A DNA stretch of 5,194 nucleotides from Candidatus Woesearchaeota archaeon (lineage in GTDB: Archaea; Nanoarchaeota; Nanoarchaeia; Woesearchaeales; GW2011-AR4), in contig JAHFQL010000086.1 in the NCBI GenBank assembly GCA_023259315.1, positions 1 through 5,194 on the forward strand. Reading direction: 5' to 3'. Positions within the stretch are counted from its first letter, which is position 1, and each line of letters begins with the position of its first letter. Positions 1 through 4,922 of this stretch are shown here, one piece after another. Below the pieces are notes generated by a model, which was not told the DNA's origin, did no database searches, and worked only from the letters and a program-made list of their open reading frames with translations. The position numbers and the translations under genes were made by a program.

Positions 1-777
1 TACACTTTTTATAGGATTGATTTAAAACTTCAAAATGTCACAGAACTAAAGGAAAAATATATAATAAATTATATTCTGAAGCTTCCGAAAGTCATATCAG
101 TATTGGAGCTGCACGGAAAATACGACTTGGCTGTCTTATTTTTAACAAAAGACATAATTGAAACAGACAACAACATAAGAAACATTAAATGGAAATTTAA
201 TAAATACATAAAAGATATGAGTTTTTCTGTGATAACCACCCACACGAGATATAAATATGGATTTTTGCTTGACAAAAAACAGGAAGATAAGGAAATATTT
301 ATGGGAAGGGAATTAGCAGATATTAAACTATCGCCCGTTGAAAATAAGGTTCTTTCTGCCCTTGGCTGGAATGGCAGAATGCCTTTAACAAAAATAGCGA
401 GGCAACTAGGAAAATCAATAAGTTCAATTAAAAATGCCATCAAAAATCTGAAAAATAAAAAAATACTGCTTGGGTTCACCACTTTGATAGCGTCGCAGAT
501 GCTAGGTTATTTGCATTACAAAGTATTTATCAATTTTCAAAAGCCATCCCGGGAAAAAGAGCGCAAGCTTGAATATTATTTTCGCGTGAATCCAAACATT
601 ATTTACATGACAAAGTCACTTGGAAGATCAGATATTGAGTGCGAGATTATCGTTAAGAGCATAGCCGAATTCAAAAAAATAGTTCGAGAAATGCAATATG
701 AATTTTCAGACCTCATCAAAGATATTGATACTTACTTGGTACTAAATCAACATGCTACAAGTTACTATCCAGTTTAA
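1..777 (+). CDS. Lrp/AsnC-family transcriptional regulator, tandem-domain form (5' end outside the window)
   Basis: The frame is open from base 1 to the TAA at 775-777, giving 258 residues with no start in view; a TTG at 103 is only an internal codon because good coding continues upstream of it. Residues 1-92 read like the effector-binding (RAM) half of an Lrp protein, with a LKLQNV strand, a LPKVISV strand and HGKYDLAVLFL. Residues 108-163 form a helix-turn-helix (LSPVENKVLSAL, then LTKIARQLGKSISSIKNAIKNL), and residues 165-258 a second RAM-like half (LGRSDIECEIIV). The gene therefore seems to encode two Lrp units in series, with the first helix-turn-helix beyond the left edge. Such proteins bind DNA and often sense small metabolites; no ligand can be read here. 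The stop is followed after 5 bases by repeat copy A. Leucine codons are mixed (about 5 TTA of 27 by eye), unlike the helicase that follows. Confidence 0.85.
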   Translation, partial: YTFYRIDLKLQNVTELKEKYIINYILKLPKVISVLELHGKYDLAVLFLTKDIIETDNNIRNIKWKFNKYIKDMSFSVITTHTRYKYGFLLDKKQEDKEIFMGRELADIKLSPVENKVLSALGWNGRMPLTKIARQLGKSISSIKNAIKNLKNKKILLGFTTLIASQMLGYLHYKVFINFQKPSREKERKLEYYFRVNPNIIYMTKSLGRSDIECEIIVKSIAEFKKIVREMQYEFSDLIKDIDTYLVLNQHATSYYPV

Positions 778-782
778 AATTC

Positions 783-800
783 AAGCCCTTCCTCTTTACT
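783..800 (+). repeat. Direct repeat copy A (diverged copy of the DUF99 gene 3' end)
   Basis: AAGCCCTTCCT followed by TTTACT lies just after the stop of the Lrp-type gene. The same string occurs at 2617-2642 (copy B) and 3266-3290 (copy C), always in the same orientation. Copy A differs from C by a two-base insertion and shows little similarity beyond the ACT. It marks the left limit of the proposed cargo region. It could instead be a pyrimidine-rich terminator for the upstream gene. Confidence 0.6.
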
Positions 801-862
801 GCTTTCCGTCTAACCTTGAATCAAACTTAGAATCAGGAAAATATTATTATTCTTAGTATACC

Positions 863-876
863 TCACTCCAAAGTGA
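863..876. promoter_or_regulatory. Small inverted repeat upstream of the helicase promoter
   Basis: TCACT-CCAA-AGTGA is a perfect five-base inverted repeat with a four-base centre, ending 14 bases before the TATA box of the helicase gene. Its position would suit an operator or activator site. It is short enough to arise by chance in a region like this, so it is a weak call. A pair of imperfect direct repeats (CTTGAATCA at 815-823 and CTTAGAATCA at 826-835) lies further upstream. Confidence 0.3.
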
Positions 877-890
877 TTAAGGCAAGAATA

Positions 891-898
891 TTTATAAA
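891..898 (+). promoter_or_regulatory. TATA box of the helicase gene (leaderless geometry)
   Basis: TTTATAAA is centred about 27 bases before the ATG at 922. Archaeal transcription normally starts about 25-28 bases downstream of the TATA centre, so the transcript would begin at or next to the A of the start codon. There is no Shine-Dalgarno sequence in front of that ATG (TTCCGCTAAA), which agrees with a leaderless message. Confidence 0.7.
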
Positions 899-921
899 TT
901 GCTTATGATTATTCCGCTAAA

Positions 922-2586
922 ATGAATTATAGACTTAGATCCAATATATCATCTAGATTGATGGATTACATCTCTAAAAAAGGCCATCCGCTGCGTAGAC
1001 CTCAAGTTCAAGTGTTTAGAGATATTGTTGCTCATGTGGATTCTGGTCATAATTATGGATATATTAAACGTCCGACTGGGACTGGAAAAACAATTACATA
1101 TCTTGCGGAGATTGCTGCTTTAGATATGCCTACTTTAGTCTTAACACCTAGGACAAATTTAGTTACTCAAACAAGGGAATCCTCAGAATTAGATATTTTT
1201 GATTTTGAACCAGGCCAGATTGGAGTTTATTATCATGACATTTCTAACGCCAAAAAAATGGCTGGATTGAAATCTCAGGTTCTTATTACTACATATGGAT
1301 CATATATAAGTCTAGTAAAATCTGGGAGATTGAATCCAAATGATCGTCCAATTGTTATTCTCGATGAAGTCCACCATGCCAGGGGAGATGTAATTAGGCC
1401 AATGTTACAAGAGTTATTTGGAAATATATATGTGCAAGGTTGGACTGCTACTGACACATTTATAACCGGTCAAACTATTGGCGGGTATGTATTTAGAGGA
1501 GTTCCGCCAATACATGTAACCTCTATACCGCAAGCTGTTTCACAAAAAGAAATTACTCCTTACAAAAATATAATTGTAGAGACGCACATTGATACAAAGA
1601 TTAAAGTAGTTGGTGGCAGGGATTTTAACTCTTCAGAATTAGAAACTATTACTAGAAAAGCCGGCCGCAACAAAGCTGCGATTGATAAATTTTTAAATTT
1701 TCAAGATGAAGAAACTGGATTAAGACTTAGGGATATGAAATCCATTTGGTATTGTGCTGGTGTAGACCACTCTGAAGAAATTGCTGAAATGTTGACGGAT
1801 ATTTTCGGAGAAAACCGTGCTTTAGCTGTAAGCGGAGAAACTCCAAAAAGAGATTTAGAAAAAATATTAAGAATGCATAGAGAAGGCAAGCTTCCTATTC
1901 TTGTAAATGCTGATTTGCTTATTGAAGGTTTTGATTCTCCATCAACACAATTAGCAATGATGTTACGTCCTACAAGAAGCCCAATTATTGCAGAGCAAAC
2001 TGGAGGCCGTATTCTTAGGAGAGACCCTCACAATCCGAATAAAATAGGTTATATTGTAACATTTGTGGATGAAGGTATGTATGATGTTGTACCATTTGGA
2101 GTGGTTGCCGAAAAAATGCTCGTAGTGCCAAAAGGCTACGAATATAGACTTGCTTCACCAGATATTAGCAGAGACGCAAGGGAATCGAAGGAACTTCCTA
2201 GAGTCACTAAGGTAGATGTAAGATCTTCAAAATTAGACCTTGAAGATTTTGTCAGGAGACGCAATGAATATAATTTTACATTGAAACCTAAGCCGGATGA
2301 TTTTATTTCAAAGTGGCAATGGGAAAGAGTACTTTCAGTACCAGGAGAAACTTTAAGACGTGCATTTGATTGGATTATACCAGAATATGAAGCATTAGGT
2401 ATCAGTGATGAACCTTTAGTTTTACATGGAATCTCAATTCCAAAAAATCATATGGGTTTTTTTAGGGTACAAAACAAATCAATATTTTGCGTCCATAAGG
2501 GAGAAGCCGAAGTATTGAGACGTTTTATGTCTACTGATTATGCTGAAATGATTTTATCTGGTATGGATGAAGCCGATCTTGTCTAA
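922..2586 (+). CDS. Superfamily 2 DEVH-box helicase with uncharacterised C-terminal region
   Basis: This is a 554-residue ATP-dependent nucleic-acid helicase or translocase. Core motifs are in order: Walker A PTGTGKT at 51-57, motif Ia TLVLTPRTNL at 71-80, the strand VLITTYGSY at 120-128, Walker B/motif II LDEVHH at 147-152, motif III GWTAT at 173-177, the RecA2 entry SIWYCAGVDHSEEIAEML at 274-291, motif V LLIEGFDSPST at 332-342, and motif VI QTGGRILRR at 359-367 with its arginine-finger region. The layout is that of ResIII plus Helicase_C proteins such as RadD-like or restriction-type helicases; no nuclease motif is visible. Residues about 420-554 match no domain I recognise and contain a Trp-rich, possibly DNA-binding stretch (ISKWQWERVL). 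The ATG at 922 is supported by the TATA box about 27 bases upstream. The gene stands alone between repeat copies A and B. TTA makes up about 21 of 45 leucine codons by eye, far more than in the flanking resident genes, suggesting a foreign origin. Confidence 0.92.
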   Translation: MNYRLRSNISSRLMDYISKKGHPLRRPQVQVFRDIVAHVDSGHNYGYIKRPTGTGKTITYLAEIAALDMPTLVLTPRTNLVTQTRESSELDIFDFEPGQIGVYYHDISNAKKMAGLKSQVLITTYGSYISLVKSGRLNPNDRPIVILDEVHHARGDVIRPMLQELFGNIYVQGWTATDTFITGQTIGGYVFRGVPPIHVTSIPQAVSQKEITPYKNIIVETHIDTKIKVVGGRDFNSSELETITRKAGRNKAAIDKFLNFQDEETGLRLRDMKSIWYCAGVDHSEEIAEMLTDIFGENRALAVSGETPKRDLEKILRMHREGKLPILVNADLLIEGFDSPSTQLAMMLRPTRSPIIAEQTGGRILRRDPHNPNKIGYIVTFVDEGMYDVVPFGVVAEKMLVVPKGYEYRLASPDISRDARESKELPRVTKVDVRSSKLDLEDFVRRRNEYNFTLKPKPDDFISKWQWERVLSVPGETLRRAFDWIIPEYEALGISDEPLVLHGISIPKNHMGFFRVQNKSIFCVHKGEAEVLRRFMSTDYAEMILSGMDEADLV

Positions 2587-2616
2587 GTTTGGAGGATTTG
2601 CTAAAGTTTTAATATG

Positions 2617-2642
2617 CTTAAGCCCTTCCTTTTACTATCGCC
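2617..2642 (+). repeat. Direct repeat copy B (near-identical to the DUF99 gene 3' end)
   Basis: CTTAAGCCCTTCCTTT is identical over 16 bases to copy C at 3266-3281, and the match resumes as ACT-n-TCGCC after one extra T. On the minus strand it reads as the last codons and stop of DUF99 (GESKGRA then TAA), but frameshifted by the extra base. Similarity ends abruptly on both sides. It lies 30 bases after the helicase stop and before the 3' end of the convergent antitoxin gene, separating the two cargo units. Confidence 0.75.
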
Positions 2643-2657
2643 GATTGATTTATTATT

Positions 2658-2987
2658 CTAACCAATTCCTATAATCAACTCGCTCTGGCTTTTTGGAACT
2701 ATCCTTACTTCTTCTTCCTTCTTTAATTTTATGAATTCTGCAATTTCTTTTGGAATTCTAATCGCCAAGCTGTTGCCAACTTTTGCTACTTTTGTCCTTT
2801 TGGCTAAACCAAACAAGCCCAGTTCTTTTGATTTCGTTTGTATCTTTTTTGCTGTCGCAGAATCAAAGAAAACTTCCCCGCAATTAGTGCAAACCTTTCC
2901 TCTATATTTACCTAAAGATACTCCAAACTCCTTGTAATCGACGGTTTTTTCTTTCAGAGTTCCTTTATCGCACATTACGCATTTCAT
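2658..2987 (-). CDS. YgiT-type zinc finger / AbrB-domain antitoxin
   Basis: The product has 109 residues. Residues 1-45 form a YgiT/MqsA-type zinc-binding domain with four cysteines in two CxxC pairs (C3, C6, C33, C36) followed by GEVFFDSATAKKI. Residues 65-106 form an AbrB/MazE/SpoVT-type swapped-hairpin DNA-binding domain, with VAKVGNSLAIRIPKEIA typical of that family. In classical MqsA the C-terminal part is a Xre-type helix-turn-helix, so here a different DNA-binding module follows the same zinc domain. The role would be to bind and neutralise the toxin encoded just upstream and to repress their shared promoter. The ATG overlaps the toxin stop in an ATGA arrangement, with AAGGAGG at 2998-3004 as ribosome binding site ten bases before it, so the two are translationally coupled. 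The gene converges on the helicase. The partner type and domains are clear; the antitoxin role is inferred from context. Confidence 0.85.
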   Translation of the reverse strand: MKCVMCDKGTLKEKTVDYKEFGVSLGKYRGKVCTNCGEVFFDSATAKKIQTKSKELGLFGLAKRTKVAKVGNSLAIRIPKEIAEFIKLKKEEEVRIVPKSQSELIIGIG

Positions 2988-3199
2988 TTTTTATCTGCCT
3001 CCTTATATACAGTTATCACGAATATTGCATCTTCTTCCTTAACAAATACACATTCGATTCCTGCCATGCTTGCATGCCATTTATCACTATCTTCTTCCTT
3101 CCATTTCATTCCTTGCCTTATTACCTTCTCAACTTCTTCAATATCCAGACCATAACCATCTATTTTTTCTATCGCATGCTTACTATAAACTATATTAAT
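2984..3199 (-). CDS. DUF4258-like toxin, small, with non-canonical or damaged start
   Basis: Reading the minus strand from an ATT at 3199 to the TGA at 2984-2986 gives 71 residues. It starts INIVYSKHAIEKI, continues with GLDIEEVEKVIRQG (residues 17-30) and ends with AIFVITVYKEADKK. An N-terminal Y-S-K-H-A segment, a helix ending in xxG, a mid-protein G-I-x-C-V-F-V strand and a final I-T-V-Y strand are the pattern of DUF4258 proteins, RelE/MqsR-like toxins commonly paired with YgiT-type antitoxins. No ATG, GTG or TTG lies in frame at the N terminus, and an in-frame TGA occurs at 3206-3208, so the protein can begin only with ATA or ATT. ATT at 3199 has GGTGA six bases before it. Alternatively, a GTG at 3207-3209, at the leaderless distance from the TATA box, was the original start and a ten-base insertion broke the frame. 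The toxin identity is good; whether it is expressed is open. Confidence 0.75.
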   Translation of the reverse strand: MNIVYSKHAIEKIDGYGLDIEEVEKVIRQGMKWKEEDSDKWHASMAGIECVFVKEEDAIFVITVYKEADKK

Positions 3200-3203
3200 A
3201 TGT

Positions 3204-3226
3204 ATTCACCAAGATACACTTGGAAT
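3204..3226 (-). promoter_or_regulatory. Likely autoregulatory operator of the toxin-antitoxin operon
   Basis: On the plus strand, CCAAG (3209-3213) and CTTGG (3219-3223) form a perfect inverted repeat with a five-base centre, flanked by ATTC at 3204-3207 and GAAT at 3223-3226. It lies between the TATA box and the start of the toxin frame, covering the expected transcription start. That is the usual position for repression by an antitoxin of this kind. AbrB-domain binding is inferred. Confidence 0.5.
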
Positions 3227-3232
3227 AACTTG

Positions 3233-3240
3233 TATATAAA
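3233..3240 (-). promoter_or_regulatory. TATA box of the toxin-antitoxin operon
   Basis: On the minus strand TTTATATA is centred about 27 bases before the GTG at 3209 and 37 bases before the ATT at 3199. The predicted transcription start therefore falls at about 3209-3210. The eight-base string TTGGAATA occurs on the plus strand on either side of this box (3220-3227 and 3250-3257). Confidence 0.65.
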
Positions 3241-3242
3241 TA

Positions 3243-3266
3243 TTTCTATTTGGAATAGAAAAAATC
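3243..3266 (-). terminator. T-tract plus hairpin after the DUF99 gene
   Basis: On the minus strand, directly after the DUF99 stop, comes GATTTTTTCTATT. A six-T run at 3264-3259 is the kind of signal archaeal RNA polymerase uses for termination. TTTCTATT (3243-3250) and AATAGAAA (3254-3261) can also pair as an eight-base stem with a three-base loop. The stem sits upstream of the TATA box of the toxin-antitoxin operon, so it could instead be a second operator. Confidence 0.5.
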
Positions 3267-3290
3267 TTAAGCCCTTCCTTTACTCTCGCC
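3266..3290 (+). repeat. Direct repeat copy C, overlapping the DUF99 stop codon
   Basis: This copy is functional coding sequence: on the minus strand it encodes the last residues GESKGRA and the stop of DUF99. It matches copy B with one indel and one internal mismatch over about 25 bases, and copy A over the AAGCCCTTCCT core and TTACT. As the only copy that is part of an intact gene, it is the best candidate for the original target of integration. Confidence 0.75.
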
Positions 3291-3830
3291 AGTTGTGATT
3301 CCGGCAGCGATTATATGCGCCAGCCTTAATGGTTCAGGAATCAGGCTTCTTGTGCAGACAATTCTTAGGATTTCCTTTGCTTTTTCCAAATCTATTCCGA
3401 TTAATTGGACAAATACATTGTCTATTTGAATGACCTTTCCTGCTTTCTCAATCAGTTTTATCTTATTTTTTTGCCTTATTTTTGCAAGAGTATCTTTTAT
3501 TTTTGCGATATCCGGATTTGTCCTTATCACCACCACAACAGGAATTCTTGTTTCTTTGCTTAATTGCCGGACATCAACAACATTAAATCCCGCCACAGCA
3601 ATTCCGTTCAAAAAAATGCATTGAAGTTGTGGTTTGAACTTGCACTTGTTTATCATTTTTGCTATTTTGCCTGTTGCATTGCTGCCGTCAACATCAACTC
3701 TTGTGGACAAGACTCCGTCAACAAATAGACCGCCGCGCATGACGACACCAACAACGAGAACTTCTTTGTCTTTAAACTTATTGAAGGGTGAATCATCTAT
3801 TCCTATTATGCGAATTTCCTTTTTTATCAT
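3267..3830 (-). CDS. DUF99 (UPF0215) protein, endonuclease dU type
   Basis: The 187-residue product has the usual length of the archaeal DUF99 family. Family signatures are visible in order: GIDDSPF at 10-16, KEVLVVGVVMRGG at 22-34, DGVLST at 38-43, VDGSNAT at 47-53, NGIAVAGFNVVD at 75-86, IPVVVVIR in the central strand, and PEPLRLAH at 165-172 followed by GES-GR at the end. The acidic residues D12, D13, D38 and D48 are candidates for metal binding. Some databases label the family endonuclease dU, a DNA-repair nuclease acting at deoxyuridine; I recall that label, but the activity is not shown by the sequence. The ATG shares one base with the stop of the upstream gene (TAATG), with GGGA just before it, so translation is probably coupled. 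The 3' end carries repeat copy C and is intact. Confidence 0.92.
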   Translation of the reverse strand: MIKKEIRIIGIDDSPFNKFKDKEVLVVGVVMRGGLFVDGVLSTRVDVDGSNATGKIAKMINKCKFKPQLQCIFLNGIAVAGFNVVDVRQLSKETRIPVVVVIRTNPDIAKIKDTLAKIRQKNKIKLIEKAGKVIQIDNVFVQLIGIDLEKAKEILRIVCTRSLIPEPLRLAHIIAAGITTGESKGRA

Positions 3831-4741
3831 TATTCCCTAAACTCTATATCATCAATTATACCATCTGAATCCAAGTCAATCCCCTCAACAACTTTTGCCA
3901 TGATGCTTGGGCTATGGACATTTCCAGACGTTATTTTCTTAAAATCTTTCAAGAACGCTATTATCGCTGCCCGTGTTCCCGAAAATCTCTTGCCTGCAAC
4001 AACCAGAACAAACTTGTCCTTGTTGAAAGGGCTTCTTGCCTTCACAATCAATCCGCATTCGTCTTGAGGGTATGTTTCATTTGAAATTGTGGATCTTATG
4101 TTGCCATCTTCAAATCTTATCGGCAGTTTTGAATTTACATCTTCAACAACTTTATTGACAACTGGACCGCCAATGAGGATTAGATTATTCTGCAAATCGC
4201 TATCCTTCACTTCTGTGTCCAATTTTACATTGAATTTTGGAACATAATTCAGGAAAGTGCCCAGGAACAATGCAAGATCCATTCCATAATAGCCATCTCG
4301 GCTTCTTGCCTTGTCTGGGCCGTGAGGATCTGGCGAGCCCACAATAATCAATGAGTTGAGTTGGCCATCTTTTATAAAAGGTTCCAAAAATTCTGACTCG
4401 TTTCTAATCTGGCCTATCTTGCTTGTTGTTTCAAATTCTTTGAACCTGACAACAAAAGCTGGCTCTGCCAAAGCATAGAAATTTGCAACGGCGCCTTGCC
4501 TTGTTTCCTTTTTTACCACCTTTATTATGCCGGCTTTCTCAAGGTTTCTAATATGATAATATATCTTCTGCTCATGAACCTTTAATGCTTTTGATATATC
4601 TATTGGGTACATTGGCTCTTTTGCGATAAGATTAAGGATTCTAGAAGCTAGTCCGGAACTGACAACATTTGCATCTTCTGCCTTTATTTCCTTAGCTGGC
4701 AAAGAGTACACTTCGTTTTTCTGTTTGTCTATGATGAACAT
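3830..4741 (-). CDS. Winged-helix protein with S-layer-like domain and C-terminal EF-hand loop
   Basis: The product has 303 residues. Residues 31-92 form an ArsR-type winged helix (ASRILNLIAKEPMYPIDIS, recognition region QKIYYHIRNLEKAGII, wing KKETRQGAVANFYAL). Residues 128-268 resemble the C-terminal domain of archaeal S-layer proteins: LIIVGSPDPHG, LILIGGPVVN at 187-196, ISNETYPQDECGLI, then SPFNKDKFVLVVAGKRFSGTR across 237-257. Residues 289-300 (DLDSDGIIDDIE) are a textbook EF-hand calcium loop with acidic residues at positions 1, 3, 5, 9 and 12. There is no signal peptide or membrane segment, so it should act in the cytoplasm, probably as a regulator. The ATG at 4741 is chosen because a TATA box lies about 27 bases upstream; an in-frame ATG at 4828 would add 29 Tyr/Ile-rich residues translated from the promoter. 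The gene is the first of an operon with DUF99. Leucine TTA is rare (about 1 of 22 by eye). Confidence 0.85.
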   Translation of the reverse strand: MFIIDKQKNEVYSLPAKEIKAEDANVVSSGLASRILNLIAKEPMYPIDISKALKVHEQKIYYHIRNLEKAGIIKVVKKETRQGAVANFYALAEPAFVVRFKEFETTSKIGQIRNESEFLEPFIKDGQLNSLIIVGSPDPHGPDKARSRDGYYGMDLALFLGTFLNYVPKFNVKLDTEVKDSDLQNNLILIGGPVVNKVVEDVNSKLPIRFEDGNIRSTISNETYPQDECGLIVKARSPFNKDKFVLVVAGKRFSGTRAAIIAFLKDFKKITSGNVHSPSIMAKVVEGIDLDSDGIIDDIEFRE

Positions 4742-4763
4742 AATAAAGTAAATTGTAGAACTA

Positions 4764-4773
4764 CTATAAAAAG
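4764..4773 (-). promoter_or_regulatory. TATA box of the winged-helix/DUF99 operon
   Basis: On the minus strand CTTTTTATAG is centred about 27 bases before the ATG at 4741, so the message would be leaderless. Directly downstream GTAG-TT-CTAC forms a small inverted repeat covering part of the initial promoter region, a possible autoregulatory site for the winged-helix protein. A second A/T-rich box (TTTATATTACC) lies about 20 bases further upstream. Confidence 0.65.
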
Positions 4774-4863
4774 TTTTGTAATGGTAATATAAATAAAGTG
4801 TTGATATTATAATGAGTATTTCGCGCAATATATTTTATTTTCTAGATTGTTATAATTTTTTTT

Positions 4864-4913
4864 ATAGTGGTATTATAAATCTTTTAATAAGGTATATAAA
4901 TAAGTACCACTAT
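4864..4913. promoter_or_regulatory. Divergent promoter: TATA box inside a nine-base inverted repeat
   Basis: ATAGTGGTA at 4864-4872 and TACCACTAT at 4905-4913 are perfect inverted repeats. Between them, TATATAAA at 4893-4900 is centred about 27 bases before an ATG at 4923. The string GTGGTATTATAAAT (4867-4880) recurs as ATGGTAATATAAAT at 4781-4794, next to the divergent promoter of the winged-helix gene. One regulator may therefore bind both promoters, and the winged-helix protein encoded alongside is the natural candidate. Nothing here shows the binding directly. Confidence 0.5.
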
Positions 4914-4922
4914 TCTATTTGA

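Noticed and set aside
783..2660. Integron-like attC sites, suggested by TCTAACC after both copy A and copy B
   Set aside because: The TCTAACC near copy B is the antitoxin stop region read in reverse. No folded attC with paired RYYYAAC and GTTRRRY arms is visible, and no integrase is present.
2731..2937. Plus-strand open frame antisense to the antitoxin
   Set aside because: The minus strand has clear zinc-finger and AbrB motifs, so this frame is a shadow.
783..3290. CRISPR array
   Set aside because: There are only three repeat copies, spaced by 650 to 1800 bases with genes between them.
3074..3298. Plus-strand open frame
   Set aside because: It is antisense to the toxin gene and crosses its promoter and terminator region. 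Its product is low-complexity Phe/Tyr/Ile-rich sequence with no domain.
3430..3840. Plus-strand open frames antisense to DUF99
   Set aside because: The DUF99 family signatures lie on the minus strand, and these frames have no motif and no promoter.
4742..4828. N-terminal extension of the winged-helix protein from an upstream ATG, resembling a hydrophobic leader
   Set aside because: It is translated from the A/T-rich promoter, including the TATA box, and its Tyr/Ile-rich residues reflect base composition. The ATG at 4741 fits the TATA spacing and the domain start.
4812..4922. Short plus-strand frame beginning MSISRNIF
   Set aside because: It has only 36 codons of A/T-driven residues, overlaps the inverted repeat and promoter of the next unit, and its nearest TATA-like box is too close.
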